A stretch of DNA of 64,000 nucleotides from Aquilaria yunnanensis (lineage: Eukaryota; Streptophyta; Magnoliopsida; Malvales; Thymelaeaceae): the NCBI GenBank assembly GCA_039654915.1, contig CM077599.1:15254501-15318500 (forward strand). The letters are read 5' to 3'. The notes beneath the pieces are model-generated. The model saw only the letters and a list, made by a program, of their open reading frames with translations, did no database searches and had not been told where the DNA came from. This document shows, piece after piece, positions 23,422-35,356 of the stretch (positions are counted from its first letter, which is position 1; each line of letters begins with the position of its first letter). Made by a program: the position numbers and the translations under genes.

Positions 23422-24041
23422 TTGGCGCTAGTCTTCGTCACTCTCAGAAAAGAGTGGTAAGGAATGTGAAGTAGGAAAAGGAGATTGCGAGTGTGACTTT
23501 AACTATGTTTCATATTCGTATTTTCATTTTTTTTATGCTACTATAAAGTATGTTATATCTTATTTAAAGGGGAAAGGATAATTTGAAACCTGATTACTGA
23601 CCTGAAAATATCGGGTTTAAGTTAGTTCAGATGAAGAAATTTGACTTGACTCGACCTAATTTTTTGTTGCTAAAGTTGGTTTTTGGTTCTGTTTAGGCGT
23701 GATAAACTCGACAAAACATGATATTGTTAAGATAGAGGATGTGAGAACGACAGTATTAAAAATGTGAGATTATAAACAGTGAAAGTATAAGTGGCAAGAA
23801 GAGGATAGATGGGGAACTTAAGAGTGTAACTTCAGAAGGGCTTTTCTTCTTGTCCTAACCCTAGCCGCCTAAATGTCTCACTCTCTTTTCCTTCTCTTTC
23901 GTGTCTCGCCTTCTCTCTAGCCTCGCTCTATCTCTTTGTCCGGCCATTCCTCTCACTCCCTATCTGGCTCAGTCAGATCATTGTGTCGTCCCTTTGTTTT
24001 CACCATGTCATCCTCCTCAACTACGCGCCTCGTTGCAACTA
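23422..24041. other. Intergenic DNA, no gene seen
   Basis: AT-rich, then a pyrimidine-rich patch from about 23830 (TCTCACTCTCTTTTCC). The plus frame at 23901-24320 runs into the nested hAT element and is not a gene. Confidence 0.4.
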
Positions 24042-24079
24042 GACGTGGTCATTAGGCTGGGTCAACTAGGCCTAGCATA

Positions 24080-25034
24080 TAGGGGTGAGCATGGGTCGGG
24101 TTGGTTCGGTTTTATGGTGGAACCGAACCAACCCAAAATGGCCTCGGTTCCAAAAATTTTCTACCCAGCCCAGAACCGAGAACCGAACAGAACCAGAACC
24201 ATGGTTCTGGGTTTTTCGGTTCTGGTTCTCGGGTTTTTCGGTTTATATCATATACCTATAACAACACCAAAATTCAATAAATCTACATCCATAATCAGTT
24301 TTATGACATATTCAACATAATATAAAATTAAATTAATATTTAAATATATGTACTTAGATACATTCAAAAGAGTTTAAAATATTATTCTTACAAAAATGGT
24401 TCAAAAGAGTTGTTTGTGGGGCATCTTTTATCTCAACTAGTTTACTTCATTCCAGTAATTCCAATATTGGTATGACATTCAATATAGAAAAATGAGCCTT
24501 TAAGACCATCTCCTTCAGTATCAAAACCTAAAATATGTTGATGTCATAAATTTTTTATTTTGCATGACTCAAATGAAAAAAATATCATAATTGTGTCGTA
24601 AAAAGTATTCTAGAATAAAAGATTGAAAGTAAAATGATTTATGAGTGGTGGGTCTATGAAGCAAAGTAATTTAAGTGAATATGGAGAAATTTCGTAAATG
24701 ATCTCACAACTTCCATACTATTTCAATTTGGAACATCAGTTTAAGAGTTTAATATAAAAACACAAAATAACCATCATAATATTTCAAAGAAATATGTGTG
24801 TGTGTGTGTGTGTAGATATGTTAGTAATACTATAATTTTTATTATATATATATCTCGGGTTCGGTTCCACCTTGGGTTGGTTTCATATGGAACCAGAACC
24901 AACCCAAAAACCATCGGTTCTCCTATATGTGGAACCAACCCGAGAACCATGATCAATTTTTACCCAACCCAACCCAACCCAATGAGGGTGGTTCAGTTTC
25001 GGTTTCGGGTTTACCCAACCCATGCTCACCCCTA
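24080..25034. mobile_element. Non-autonomous hAT element with 8-bp duplication
   Basis: Termini TAGGGGTGAGCATGGGTCGG and its inverse, ending TGCTCACCCCTA, are flanked by CTAGCATA (24072-24079) and CTAGCATG (25035-25042), seven of eight identical. Subterminal regions are full of GGTTCGG or CCGAACC and AACCCAACCC words in inverted orientation. A (GT)n microsatellite lies at about 24795-24814. No coding capacity. It interrupts the left end of the larger hAT element. Confidence 0.82.
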
Positions 25035-25924
25035 CTAGCATGGTCAAGGCACAACTTGGCCCAGCTTGAGGGAGGCATAGGGATAATGGGTTGTTTGTGG
25101 GCCTAGAGGAAAGGGTGCCACAGGTGGGCCCGGCATGGCCCAGCTTGCGTTCAAGCCTAGGCTCATGAACGGACCAGCCTAGGCGTGCTAGTTTTGGGCC
25201 TGGCCGGGTCAACCTTTAGCCTTCAACGACTTAATTTCAAAATTTTGTAAAAAATGGGAAAATTATAATCAAGGTCCCCTAATGGCTCCAACATGTTTTT
25301 TGACCCCAGATTCCCATTATGTCTATCCAACAATTAGTTTTTGAGGGTTTTTTAGTCCAAACAAAATACTGGCTCCCCCTATAAATAGAAAGTTTCATTT
25401 CCCAACTTTCTCACACCAGCAATTACAATCTTTCTTTTTCCTCTAATACATTCTCTTTTATTTTGTTCAAGCTCTTAAGCATTTTAGCTAATTTTTTCTT
25501 AATTTTTTCCTAATATTTTCTAAATTTCTTCTTCATCTATACTATTATTCTCTCACTAATGGCATTAAGGAAAAAAGGGTAAGCTTGTCAACAAGGGTGT
25601 GGATAGTTTTCATTATGCACCACCAACTTAAGGAGCTGGTTCCGCAGTCGATCCAGGCCGGCCGACCAACGGGTCCACATCTAATATGTGGCCGATGATG
25701 ACTAATTCAACATAACAAATTATGATTTAGGACTTAACGATCAACTATCCAAGGATGACATTAAAGATGTGGATGTCACCCTGGCCGAGAATCCGAATAG
25801 AGGGGATGAAACCCAACTAATGTTGATGAGCCATCACCCCAAGGCTGAGGATCTATAAACACAAAGTAAATCCTTGAGGCCAACCGCATGAATTTGGAAG
25901 CATTTTGACCTCGTTTAGCAAGAA

Positions 25925-26040
25925 GAATCAAGGTACAAGTAATGCAAACATTGTAACAAGAAGTTGGCACACAAAAAGAAATTCGGCATGGGAACTCTGA
26001 GGCGCCACATGGAGAATCACCATACAAATCTTTATCCCAG
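25925..26040 (+). pseudogene. BED zinc finger fragment of the hAT transposase
   Basis: CKHCNKKLAHKKKFGMGTLR followed by RHMENH gives the C-x2-C ... H-x4-H spacing of BED fingers. An in-frame stop lies just before the first cysteine. A minus-strand frame covers the same bases (25776-26027) and is only a shadow. Confidence 0.7.
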
Positions 26041-27120
26041 TGTGGCCATTAGTTCCGATTAACTAACACAACTTGATAACACCCTAGTGAACAAATGTAT
26101 TTTGAGATTTAACCAACAATCTTGAGATTAATAGGATGATGCTTACCGAGAAACCGTTTTCATAAGCAGAGGATCCTCATTTAGACTCTTGGATTAGATG
26201 ACAGTTGAACCCTATAATTAGAAAAGTGTCTAAGAGTACCACTAGAAAAAATAGCTTTAAATTATTTAGATCCAGAGAATCCAACTTGCAAGCATATTTC
26301 TCAAGTCTGGATCATTATGTGGCATTCACTAATAGTATGTGGACATCTCCTATAGACAATCATTTTATTGTATGAATGCTCATTGGATTGATGATGATTA
26401 AGTGATGCAGAAATAAATCCTCTCATTTACGTGTATAAAATTTGATCATATTGGTTTTCATATCTACGATTGTATTTTAGAAATTTTGTGTGAATATTTT
26501 TATATGGATAAAATTTTATACATTTTATTTGACAAAGCTTCAAACAAAAATGTCACTACTCGGTTTTTGAGTTAACAATTGAAACTACCTTTAAAAGGTA
26601 CATTGTTTCATCTGAGATGCATGTGCTGCATTTAAACCTGTGTGTCCAAGAGGGGTTGGAAGTTTTGAAAACCAAAATTATTCCTATTCAAAGTTCATTG
26701 CAGTATTTGAAATTAAGGCCTAAACAATATTATGAGTTCAAAAGGTTTTGTCTTAAAAATAGAAAGGATTTTAATTGGAAATATTTTGAATTGGATTGTC
26801 TAGCCCGATGGAACTCAAATTATTTAATGTTGATGGATACATAGCCATTTGCAAATTTATTTTCCCCTTTTTTAAACATGAAGCTGAATTGTGAATTTCT
26901 TACAACAGAAATATGAGATAAATGTTTCAAAATAGGTAAATTGCTAAAGTTTTTTTTTTATGAATCAATCAAAATTTTCTCTAGTCTGTACTGCCCCATT
27001 GTCCATTAAATTTTGTTGCATTTAATAAATACTACTTATGCTTTACATCAATTTAAAGAACATGAGTTTTTAAAACCCATGGTGGTGACCATTGGAGAGA
27101 AATGACTTCAATATTTCAAA

Positions 27121-28385
27121 GGAAAAATTACCTAGACCCCTTGAGGTATACTTTAACCTACACTTATGTCCCCCCTTCCCCTTTTTACATACTTACAATT
27201 ACCCATTCTAAAACTAACTTCGTTAATGACTGTTAAAGGAAAAAAGGGAAAACTGCCCAAATTTGCCATCCTAGCTTTTTTTACTAGAAAATTTGCCCCC
27301 AAACTTTGTAATTTTATTTTCTCAACCAAATTAAAACCTTTTATCTTTCTCCTCTCTCTCTACCCTCTCTATGCTCTCTGCTCACCTGCTCTTACCCATC
27401 GACCTATTACAGGCTTGGCCTGTGGCACTAAAAGCTTCCGGGTTCACCGAAGATCGATGATTTGCCAGCCTCTCAACCAAAAGCTTTTAGGTCTGTTAGA
27501 GATTGACTTTCTTGGACATCAACTATTCCGCAGCAAGATTTAATAGGAGAATTGAATATGTTGGTCTCTTCGTCAATTGTCTGACCTGTGATACTAGTTT
27601 CTGGCTTTGAAATGAGCACAATGGAGCTCCCGAAGAAAGAAGCAAACATTCTGAAAGACCTACAAATCTCATGGCCATAAAGTTTGCGATTTCTTCTGAT
27701 TTCATTTGACCCGTCTAATTCATGACCAGACTCATTCGTTCAACCTGTCTGATTTCATTGCTAGATTCATTCGTTCCTTGCTAGATTTGTTCGTTCATTC
27801 ATTCGGATTCGATTCATTTGATCTGTTTGATTTCATCGCCAAATTTCTCGTTCTACTGATTCGGATTCAATTCATTTGACCCGTTTTATTTCATGTCAAA
27901 AAAGGAGAAAGGAAAGAGAGAGCAAAAAGGAAGAAAGATAATCATAAAAGAAGCGAAAAAGAGGAATCAGAATCGAGTAGTCGAATTGAGCATTGATTAC
28001 TTCTTCTGAATCGAGCAGCGAATGAAAGACGGGGAGACGGGGAGCCAAATTTGGGGTGGATTACTTCTTCTGAATCGATTATTGTGAATGGAAGACAAAT
28101 CTGAGTTGATGGATTGACTGGGACTGGGAGTTGTAGAGATGGGGATAAAGTTTTGGGTGTGATGAGGTTACTTGAGGGTAAGGGTTAGGTTGTTAGATGA
28201 AGAAGTTTGTGGGGTAAAATTTTCGTAAAAAAAGGTTAAGAAGGTAAAATTAGATTTCCCCTTTTTCAATCTAATGGTGAATAATTATGTTAATCTTGTA
28301 AGGGTTAAGTGTAGATTTTTGAAACAAAGAGCACATAAATGTGAGTTTGACCAAACCTTAGGAAAAGGGTTTCTGTAAATTTCCC
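27121..28385. mobile_element. Non-autonomous MULE inserted in the hAT transposase
   Basis: Left end GGAAAAATTACCTAGACCCC, right end ...CTGTAAATTTCCC. The terminal 50-60 bp match in inverted orientation with substitutions (both have an ACTTATGTCC or ACATTTATGTGC word about 45 bp in). Flanks are ATATTTCAAA at 27111-27120 and ATATTTTAAA at 28386-28395, nine of ten identical. The interior contains loose tandem repeats of GATTCATTTGA(T/C)CTGT near 27700-27890 and no transposase motif. Frame 27166-27543 is not supported as a gene. Confidence 0.75.
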
Positions 28386-29333
28386 ATATTTTAAAAACAT
28401 TTCCTAATCTTTTTAGTTGCATCTTTACTTGACTCATATGTCAAATTGTCAAGCACGAATACATTGCTTGAAAGTATTTTTCACACTTATTTGGGCATGA
28501 ATCATGTTAATGTTTTAGCTATATTTATTACTGTTACTAATTATTTGCAAGCTTTTTACAAGTTATATTGTGATCGGTATTATTAGGTAAGATATGAAGC
28601 TACTCAAATGGTAGGTCCTAGAATGTTTGCCTCATTAAGGTTTAATCCTGCAATCTAAATGCTAAAACATCCCTAACCAGTTTGATTCTAGTCTGGCTGA
28701 AGTGGATGACTATTTCAACACATCATTTGAGCCAAAAGATGTTACAATGTTGGAATGATGGAAATGAAAAAAGTTAAGATTTTTTATATTGTCTATCATT
28801 ACTCAGGAGATTTTAGTAATACCAGTCTCAACTGTGGCTTCCAAGGTATCTTTTAGTGCAAGTAACTAGGTAATATCAAAGAAACATGCAAGGTTGACGC
28901 CAGAGGCATGAGAATATACAATCAATGTTAGTGGTCTTGCTGCAATCTGGAAGTAAGATCAAAAGAGCTATGATGATGAGGTGATATCAGGTGACGATGT
29001 TTGATTTTTTTCTCTTTTTCTTTTTAAACTTAGTTTGTATTTAATCTAAATATGTTATTAAGCATAGATCTTAGGTTTTAATTTTCAGTTAATTTTGAAA
29101 TGTTTTATCTTTTTTTTTTTAGGCATGTTCCAGTTAATTGTAAGTGTCATTTAGTTTTTACATTAATAAATTTTACATTGGTGATGATGTTTCCTTTTCC
29201 AAAAAAGTTATTAATTCAAACTTAATTAAATAAATTTTTTTTATTTTTTGAACATAGACCCACCCCAAGCTCAACCCTCATTTTCCCAAGCCTGACCAAC
29301 CCAAGTCCTGGCCGGGCTAGCCGACTGCCCGCC

Positions 29334-30122
29334 ACTAGTCTCAGCGTTGCCTCGCCTCATTATTCTGTGGGCATCCCAGCTCGTGATCCTCTCCTCTCCT
29401 CATTTTAGCTAACAAATTTGTGGCAGACGAAGACGCAGAAGAAGTATTTGTTTTCCGGTATTATTTCCAACTGAGGTGGAATTAATCGACTAACGAAATC
29501 AGTTTCATCCTTGGTTGGCATCAAGCTTGCTTTCCTGATCCCCTACATCATGATCTTACTCTCTCTCTTTTCCTAGAGGTTTTGGTTTTTTTAAGATTTT
29601 TTTTACGGAATGGAGAAATTCATAGATCAATCAAAGCTGGTTTTTTTAAACCCGAATAACCGGGGTTTAGGTCGAGTTACATAATAAGAAGAATAGTTGT
29701 CATAATTCGAGTCAGGTTTAACCTGAACCTGAAATTTACACCCGGCTTCCACCCGATATTTATACAAATGCTTTGTGTAATAAAAAAATAATTTTGCCTT
29801 TGGCTGGTGAAAAGGCAGGAATTGCTCCCGGAACTATACGGAATTTTCCGTTCACGGGTACTTAAAGCAAAGATTCTTCAGGCCCCAGTTTGATTACTTT
29901 GGCCAAGTGCACTTATCGTTTTCTCTGTGTCCAATTGACTCGGGACATGGCTCCCATTAATATTAGGGAAACTCTTCATGACCTCATTTGATTTGACTCG
30001 AATTAGCTGAAGTTAATATGATTATTGGATATCACAAGTTTTATGTTGAAAGATATAAAAAATAATTTAATTTTTTTTAATAATAATGTGACAAATAATA
30101 TATAATAGAAACTAATCTCCAG
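29334..30122. other. Intergenic DNA, no gene seen
   Basis: Mixed composition. Words such as GACGAAGACGCAGAAGAAG near 29425 look exon-like but I could not build a supported gene. Confidence 0.35.
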
Positions 30123-30302
30123 ATGAAGCTTGGTCAGAATCAGAAGAAAGCCAATTCTGAGGAAATCATCATCTACGATGCTGAATTGGCATACTCTACT
30201 TTCGCAAAAAGCCAATCCTTCCGTTTCTCCGTTCTGAAATCTGGGTCCTCTGGCATCTGCCACCACATCATCAAGCTTGTTCGTAATGTAATAGGTAATT
30301 AA
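30123..30302 (+). other. Unrecognised short open frame of 59 codons, possible exon
   Basis: ATG at 30123, stop TAA at 30300-30302, lying in a locally GC-balanced patch (about 30115-30290) inside AT-rich DNA. The protein begins MKLGQNQKKANSEE and contains SQSFRFSVLKSGSSG; I recognise no family. A possible GT splice donor (ATAGGTAAT) sits at its end at about 30294, so it could be a first exon or a captured gene fragment. Function unknown. Confidence 0.25.
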
Positions 30303-30703
30303 TTAATTTTATCATGTACTTTACGGTTAAAAATGTGTAAAGACATTTTAATTGCAACATTTTTACGTTGATGTTAATAATTTGACAGATTTTAAAGAAT
30401 CTATATTATATGAGTAAAGAAGAAATCTGAACAATAGGTTCAAATCATTAATTATGGAACTTTTTTGATATTTTTAAAGTTTTTTGACTCATTTTTTAAT
30501 GTCAAAATATTTTAAGAACTCTCTAAATACACTCTATTATTTAGATTTTTATTACATTGACATACTTATAAATTTTTGTTAAGTTATAATTTGGTCTTCA
30601 TCTTCTATTTCTGCCCATATTAAACATAATTCCACCTATTAAAGTACACTAATAATTTAATAGTCAATCATTTACTCATATAACTTGTTAATTTATAGTC
30701 AAT
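30303..30703. other. AT-rich intergenic DNA, no gene seen
   Basis: Nothing that I can support. Confidence 0.45.
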
Positions 30704-31031
30704 TTATTTTAACTTATGTCAACTGACTTATTTTTACTTTTACATCTTTTTTACCTGAAACCAAATTCATTTAAAAGCCAATGTTATGTAGATATAATAA
30801 TCTATTTGAAAGTAAATTTTTATGATGTTGTTAAATTTTTATGAATTTTTAGTTTTTAAGGCTGTAAACTAGAAAAATTTATAAAAATTTAGTGAGATTA
30901 TAAAAATTGTATTTTCAATGGATTATTATAGTTACATAATATTGGCTTTTAATTAAAATTTTTTCTGAGTAAAAAACATGTAAAAATAAAAATAAGTCAT
31001 TTTGTAGTCAATTGACTTAAATTAAAACGAA
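30704..31031. mobile_element. Palindromic MITE, copy c
   Basis: Left end TTATTTTAACTTATGTCAAC, right end inverted AATTGACTTAAATTAAAACG followed by AA. Interior blocks TATAATAATCTATTTGAAAG and TTTTCAATGGATTATTATAG show the same fold-back as the other copies. Confidence 0.75.
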
Positions 31032-32112
31032 TTAGGTGTTAATGATTGATATAATTTGATTCTTTATAGGGTTTTTTAATAGTTATTGTTACCAATTATA
31101 GTATTATGGCAGTAATGCTATTACAATTATTTAATATTTTATTTAATATTTCATTTACTAACATTTATTAGAAAATTATTTTGATTAACTAATTATGCCA
31201 AATTTATAAATTGAATGTGTAATTCAATCCTTTAAACCAATACTCATTACATAGTAATTAGAGAAAAGCAATTAGTATAAATTAGCCTAAACTTCTCAAC
31301 TAGATGAAGAAACAAAAACCTTTCAAGTCTATATGATGTCAAAATGGTTAGGTTTTGGCTATATAACTTCAGGTTATTCTAATTCTATCTACAATTATTT
31401 TGATATTTTGTTTCTCTTATTTTATTTTTTAAACTGAAAAAAACTTCTTATATTATCTAATACTTCTATCCTTTTTGCATCAATAGTGATGGATTTGTAC
31501 TTTTTCTGTATAATAAATAAAATTGATTGAGATATGGTTAGATGCAATTAATTGTGTTATTTTTAATTTTGTTACATTATTTTTTTCTCTTTTGTTAGCT
31601 AAAAAATTAATCTATTTTTATTATTTTCATTTTCCTTTTAATTCTCTTTGCCTACTAATAACTAATTTAAGTACTTTTTCTATTAAATATTTATTAATAT
31701 AAAAATAAAAAATAAAATATCATCACAATTGTACATATTTTATTTTCCCTATAAGTTTGAAGAATTAATTAAAATTTACATTTCCAAGTTTGATGATTAG
31801 GGATTGATATTTTATTCTTTATTTGGTTTTTGGGAAACTTAAAAAGGAAAGATGTTGAAGATTGAACTCACCTCTTTTAGATTTTAAACAAATTATTACT
31901 CTTTAATTATTAAATTTATTTTTTTATAAAAATTAAAACTAGCTAAATTTTATTAAATTTATGAAATATAGATTTATTTTCAATCTATTATATATTATTA
32001 TTATTATAAAAAATAATTAGGCAACTCTATATACAATTAAAAAATATAAAAAAAAATAAACTTGTACATCATATGAGTAAAAGAACTAGTTATCATCAAT
32101 AACTGAATTATA
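31032..32112. other. Very AT-rich intergenic DNA, no gene seen
   Basis: No coding frame and no clear terminal repeats. Confidence 0.45.
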
Positions 32113-32867
32113 CAAGAATTAACAGCTATGAGAAAGTTAGGTTATTAATTTATTGTTGATGAATTGATTCATTGTAAATTTATAATTATCCCATGAGATA
32201 TGCTCTAACATACAGTTTATTTCCTCATTTTTTAAAAACCTATAATTTGTCCCCTATATATTTTACACTATCTGTAACAACTTCTAAAACCATATTTAAA
32301 CTGTACGATATTCATTTTTCTTGTAATTTTAACATATCCAATATTTTTTTTATAATTAATAGATATTTTAAATATCAATTTTATTTCTTTCTGTAAATAT
32401 ATTTTTCTCTCTATAAATACATATTAGTATCTTTTAAAGGTCGGTTAGCTATGAAAAATATAAAAAAAATTTAAAATTATTGGAACATGATTATCAAATA
32501 ATTAAAATTAGAGTTTTAAAAATTGTTGTTGGACACTGTAAAAGAAACAGAAGATAAAGTATAGATTTTTAAAGTGAGAGGGGACAAATATAAGTTAAAT
32601 CAAACCACAGGGGGTTTTTTGTAATTTTCCCATTGATTCATTTGATGTTAATTCTTCTTTGTGTCAACTATCACTTTAGAATGTGTTTTTTCATCTATGA
32701 AATTTATGAAAACCAAATTGAGAAAAAAGATAGACAATATTTTTCTTGCTTATAACCTACTTTTGTGTATTGAAAATGACATTGCAGAGAATTTCATTTT
32801 TAATTCAATACTTGATAATTTCAAATACTTGAAGAAGCATCTTGTTAAAACTTTAACTCAAACTTAA
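32113..32867 (+). pseudogene. Second hAT transposase remnant (C-terminal dimerisation domain), split by a MITE
   Basis: The left part (about 32113-32173) encodes a QELTAMRKLGY-type segment. The right part (about 32632-32867) encodes LIHLMLIL, then VSTITLECVFSSMKFMKTKL and IENDI, the hAT C-terminal dimerisation domain of the ZMYM/DUF4371 (TTF-zinc-finger) lineage, ending at a stop near 32867. A one-base frameshift lies between LIHLMLIL and VSTIT. The two parts are separated by a 458-bp MITE. This is a different hAT lineage from the 25.6-29 kb element. Confidence 0.75.
32174..32631. mobile_element. MITE with 11-bp duplication inside the hAT remnant
   Basis: The identical word ATTGATTCATT flanks it at 32163-32173 and 32632-32642. 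The right end ...TTTGTAATTTTCCC and the left end GTAAATTTATAATTATCCC are diverged inverted repeats extending about 100 bp. An 8-11 bp duplication and GGGAAAATTAC-type ends suggest a MULE-derived MITE. It is related to 56962-57384 (shared AATAACTTCTAAAA and TAATAAATATTTTAAAT-type words). Confidence 0.78.
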
Positions 32868-33518
32868 TTATTTTGAATTTCATACATTTAGATGTAATAT
32901 TATTTGATATTTACTATTATTGATTGTAATTTTGTACATGTTAATAACTCGCTCCCGCCCCCAGGCTCGCATCTTGGCTACGTCCTTGCCTACTACTCAA
33001 TTTGACTTTAACTTTTTTGCATTGCTTTACACGAGTAGCTCGAGCTCGTTGATTTAAAACTCATTTATAACTTGTTCATATTTTTTAAGTTCCAATATGA
33101 ATACAATGTTAAGTTTGACACACATTTCAAACCAAACATAATTAACTTATTACTTAGCTCGGCTCATTTTCAGCTTTAATTTTCTGTAACTTAAGTTAGA
33201 TGAGAATTTCTCCTGGACACTAAATCATTTCCATACCTAGACTCTAAATTGAACCCAATATATCTTGCTTGAGGTGCATAAGCTTATTCCACTCAAATTA
33301 ACTGAAGCTGACATGTAATAAATAATTATTAGAAACATGATTCTCCGTTTAACTTCTCCCAAAGTAAATTTTTTGTTTAAGAATATCTTTTTGTTTAAGA
33401 TGCATAAACGTCTTCCACTTTTGTGATAGATAATGCTTAGGAACATAATTATGCGCCACACTTAGTTAAATATAAAACATCACCAATTATATGCAATAAT
33501 AGTCTTTAGTAGACGTAA
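32868..33518. other. Intergenic DNA, no gene seen
   Basis: AT-rich. A partial internal repetition is visible at about 33320-33460 (AAACATGATTCTCCG against GAACATAATTATGCG) but no gene. Confidence 0.4.
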
Positions 33519-33520
33519 TA

Positions 33521-33739
33521 CTTCTTCTGTTCAAGTTCTTTGCAACATCATTTTTTCAACAATTAATCTATAATTTTTTTACTTTTAATATTAAAAATTT
33601 CTATATATAAATGATAAATAAATACCTATAATTTCTATATATATATATTTTAAATTTTTCTAACAAATAATAATATAAATAAATTCAAGTAAAACTATTA
33701 AAAAAAATTAAATGTTTCAAAAAATATAAATGGATGGAA
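33521..33739. mobile_element. Stowaway-like MITE
   Basis: Left CTTCTTCTGTTCAAG and right AAATGGATGGA are diverged inverted termini of the CTCC(A/G)T type, flanked by TA (33519-33520 and 33740-33741). The interior is nearly pure A and T. About 220 bp. Confidence 0.55.
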
Positions 33740-33741
33740 TA

Positions 33742-34287
33742 CCATTGATATGTTACAATGCATTGCGCGCTCATCAATCAAACTTGGATAATACCGTAGA
33801 TCGAATTTCCAAGCGCTGAGTCGTTCTTACACTAAAATGAACAAGGACGCTGGCAGCCTGGTCGGGGATTGGAATAGAATAGAAGGCTTTGGATCATTTC
33901 CCACAAACACACTTCCTAGGCGCGAAAAAATTATTCTAGATGCCAACGGAGAGGCTTTGAATCTTGATATGAGTTTAGTTGAACACTTGAACCCCTTCCT
34001 TTCCTCATGATCAAACGAGCTCAGGTATTATCTGTCTGGCCATAGATATAGAGGTATATCCTATTAATCCATTTGAAATAGGAGTACAGAAAAAAAAATA
34101 TGCACACGCTTCAGAAAATCAATGACTAAAAATGCCATAAAATAAAAGTAATTTAACGATTTACATTAAATTGTGGTTTTATTTTGTGATAAAAATCATA
34201 TTTTAAATATAACTATACTGTGAAGGGTGCTGAATAGTTGGAGTAAGATTATTAATTGAATTCATATCCACTCTAAGGTTTTATAAG
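33742..34287. other. Intergenic DNA, no gene seen
   Basis: Less AT-rich around 33760-34030, but no open frame or motif I can name. Confidence 0.4.
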
Positions 34288-34955
34288 TGTTGACACCCAA
34301 CTTTGTTCGGACACTAATTTTTGTTTAGTTCTAGGTTAAAAAAATTAGTTTAAGGGATATTTTCATTTTTAGGGGTAATTTGATCAATTTTTAGAACATT
34401 TGGGTCATTTTTATTGTTTTAAGGTTAGTTGGTCCAGTCACATTTAGGTTACATTATTATTTATGTTATAAAATTTTAGAAATTTAGTATGGTCATTTAG
34501 AGTTAAAATAGGAATTAATTTAGTTTAGGTACTAATTAGAGGTCCTAGAGATTTTTGGGGTTATTTTAGGAAAAAGGGGCGAGTTTGGGTGTGAATTGAA
34601 GGTTGTTTAGAAGGTTATGAGAAAAAACCTAAGTTTTGGGCAAAATCTGTCAAGCTCAAAAAGTTTAAGGCAAATCCGGCAAGTTTATAAAGGCTTAGGA
34701 AAATCTGGAAAATTTTACGAAGTTCTGGGTTCAATTGGCAAAACAGGAAAGTGTTGGGTAAAATTGGAAATTTACATAGAGTATGGGGAAAAATCAGCAA
34801 CTCAAGAGCTTTCTTGGATTTGGACAAATATTTTGACCAGATAACATCTTAAGAGGTTTAAACTCTATCAAATTTGATCAGGATGAGTTTTAACTTCTAA
34901 AAACCTAGTTAATCTTGCCTAAGATCCCCTAATATAAATATGGGTCATTATTTGT
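34288..34955 (+). repeat. LTR-like segment abutting the pararetrovirus
   Basis: Starts TGTTGACACCCAACTTTG, a form common at the start of plant retrotransposon LTRs, and has a later segment with repeated (A/T)AAATC(C/T)GG(C/A)AA words (34640-34760) and a TATAAATATGG box at about 34932. It stops where viral sequence begins. No partner LTR, target duplication or coding region is present in the window, so this is a tentative call. Confidence 0.3.
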
Positions 34956-35247
34956 GAGGAAAAAATCCACGGAAGGGCAAGAAGAAGATGAAGATCTTCC
35001 GTTGACCCAGATAGCCGAACACCTTATCATGCCTGACTGTGGTTGCGGATTCATTTGCATTCACTGGAAGCGTCTCAATGGACCTGATCCAGATGACCCG
35101 TCAATGGATGACCCGTGTATCGATGACCCGTATTTTTGGCGCGAAAGACAGACTCAAAGTGACTCTGAAGATTCAAACCACAACTGGCCCCTGGACCCAT
35201 ATGCTTTCCCAGAGCTTGCCTTCAGAGACAACAAAAAATGGAACTAA
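34954..35247 (+). pseudogene. Acidic viral ORF, C-terminal part
   Basis: A 97-codon frame rich in D, E and P, with three DDP units in a row at about residues 50-62 and CGCGFICIHW just before. It ends with a TAA 110 bp before the 35S-like promoter, where the last ORF of a caulimovirid circular map would end. The N-terminal part is missing at the left junction with host DNA. Function unknown. Confidence 0.45.
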
Positions 35248-35356
35248 GTGCTCTCCAGCTAGCACCGTACTATTTTACAGCTAGCATATTAGTGCTTGTA
35301 ACAGTAAGATTCCGGTTAGTGGCCTGTCACTTCCGGTATAGTTTTTTTTAAGTCTT

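Larger units (their letters stand above)
25570..28990 (+). pseudogene. hAT transposase (Ac/RICESLEEPER-like) pseudogene
   Basis: Fragments appear in family order, separated by stops and frameshifts. A BED zinc finger sits at about 25925-26025 (CKHC, then GTLRRHMENH). A core segment with FTNSMWTS lies near 26320-26350 and a ILFDKASNK-like segment near 26510-26550. A stretch at about 26617-26844 contains CHIL/HLNLCVQEGL and LARWNSNYLMLMDT, corresponding to the RWNST-YLML block. After the MULE insertion (27121-28385), the dimerisation region appears at about 28685-28860 with SLAEVDDYF and IPVSTVASKVSFSAS. The normal protein is about 650-750 aa. This copy cannot encode transposase. Confidence 0.8.
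24042..29333 (+). mobile_element. Decayed hAT transposon carrying two nested elements
   Basis: The interior encodes a broken hAT transposase in the right order (BED finger, core, C-terminal dimerisation region). Candidate termini are TAGACGTGGTCATTAGGCTG at about 24042 and, inverted, GCAGTCGGCTAGCC-type sequence read on the minus strand from about 29333 (plus strand GGCTAGCCGACTGCCCGCCA then CTA). The terminal match is loose and flanking 8-bp words agree at only about five positions, so the ends are tentative. A TATA-like CTATAAATAG at about 25380 precedes the transposase. Nested insertions: hAT element 24080-25034 and MULE 27121-28385. Confidence 0.6.

Noticed and set aside
24796..25212. Frames with repeated NP or GW words near 25 kb
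   Set aside because: They are translations of the AACCCAACCC-rich subterminal region of a hAT element.
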